Assembly (NCBI GenBank): GCA_017428805.1
Contig: JAFRQC010000195.1
Coordinates: 1-6,074, forward strand
Direction of reading: 5' to 3'
From: Prevotella sp.
GTDB taxonomy: Bacteria; Bacteroidota; Bacteroidia; Bacteroidales; Bacteroidaceae
Length of the DNA stretch: 6,074 bases
The translations under genes and the position numbers were made by a program. The notes under the pieces are model-generated. The model was not told the origin of the DNA. It made no database searches and saw nothing but the letters and a program-made list of their open reading frames with translations. This document shows, piece after piece, positions 5,494 through 6,074 of the stretch; within the stretch, counting starts at the first letter, position 1, and each line of letters opens with the position of its first letter.

Positions 5494-6074
5494 ATGAAGA
5501 AAAGTACGATTTGGATCATAGCGACCATCATGGGACTCTCATTCCTGGGACTTCTCATTCTTCAGATCTCCTACATCGAGGAGATGGTAAAGATGAAGAA
5601 GGAACAGTTCGACGAGTCTGTGAACCGCAGCCTCTATCAGGCATCTCGTAATTTGGAGATGAATGAAACGCTCCGTTATTTGGAGAAAGACGTGAAGCAG
5701 ACGGAGCGCAAAGCCTTCAGCCAGGACTCCGTGTCTGTCGATGGTCTCGACGGCACCATTCGTCAGAGCCATCAGTTTGCTGTGGCAGCCGACGACGGCA
5801 CCGTCTATAGTTCCTTTGAACTGAAGACCTTCGCCATCAAGCCAGCCAACGTACCCAAGGCTATGATCCTGCGCACTGATAAGAACTCCATCTCCGAGGC
5901 CTCGAAATCGCTGCAGGAGATTGTCCGTAACCGTTATGTCTATCAGAAGGCGCTGCTCGACGAAGTGGTCTATAACATCCTCTATACCGCCAGCGACAAG
6001 CCCCTGAAGGAGCGCATCAACTTCAAGCTGCTCGATCGTGACATCAAGGTCGAACTGATGAACAATGGCGTCAA
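5494..6074 (+). CDS. rprX: RprX-like sensor histidine kinase, N-terminal sensor region (3' end outside window)
   Basis: The frame runs open from ATG 5494 past the window edge, giving 193 complete codons. The N-terminus is MKKSTIWIIATIMGLSFLGL, with one membrane helix at about 6-25, followed by a polar periplasmic region beginning YIEEMVKMKKEQFDESVNRSLYQ. This opening closely resembles Bacteroides RprX, the sensor of the RprX-RprY two-component system, by my recall of the family. The second membrane helix, the phosphoacceptor His box and the ATPase domain would lie beyond the edge, so kinase activity is not visible here. A response regulator gene (rprY) is expected downstream. The start is supported by the positive N-terminus before the helix and by the -7 box about 20 bp upstream. 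The general call of a Bacteroidetes sensor kinase is firmer than the gene name. Confidence 0.8.
   Translation, partial: MKKSTIWIIATIMGLSFLGLLILQISYIEEMVKMKKEQFDESVNRSLYQASRNLEMNETLRYLEKDVKQTERKAFSQDSVSVDGLDGTIRQSHQFAVAADDGTVYSSFELKTFAIKPANVPKAMILRTDKNSISEASKSLQEIVRNRYVYQKALLDEVVYNILYTASDKPLKERINFKLLDRDIKVELMNNGV

Overview
The window looks like chromosomal DNA from a Bacteroidales bacterium, most likely Prevotella or a close relative. The evidence is the protein types (a Bacteroidetes-style DsbD, EF-G2, an RprX-type sensor), start codons without Shine-Dalgarno sequences, and promoter boxes that fit the Bacteroidetes TTG / TAnnTTTG pattern. It is mostly housekeeping DNA. The points of interest are small repeats, one of them inside a gene, and an EF-G paralog with altered GTPase motifs.

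Layout. Bases 1-498 hold the C-terminal thioredoxin domain of a DsbD-family disulfide reductase whose start lies upstream. It is followed on the same strand by trxB (534-1466) and a small, probable lipoprotein gene (1494-1721), with gaps of 35 and 27 bp, so the three may form one operon. The lipoprotein gene meets hemW (2917-1718, minus strand) tail to tail with a 4-bp overlap. A plus-strand terminator-like hairpin lies inside the 3' part of hemW. hemW carries two unusual in-frame repeat insertions: a 64-bp element with terminal inverted repeats that encodes two CPxC motifs, and four copies of a 7-bp unit.

A 117-bp divergent promoter region with a small palindrome separates hemW from an EF-G paralog (3035-5194) of the Bacteroides EF-G2 type. 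Its P-loop, switch I and switch II motifs all differ from canonical EF-G, including Ser in place of the catalytic His. A strong intrinsic terminator (5219-5253), a 101-bp double-hairpin repeat (5261-5361) and an AT-rich promoter region follow. The window ends inside the sensor domain of an RprX-like histidine kinase (from 5494).

How the genes work together. TrxB reduces thioredoxin with NADPH, and DsbD-family proteins carry thioredoxin-derived electrons across the inner membrane, so the first two genes form a coherent thiol-redox pair. HemW (haem chaperone type), EF-G2 (translation) and the sensor kinase are independent units with their own promoters. No RNA genes, CRISPR arrays, transposase genes or prophage genes were seen.
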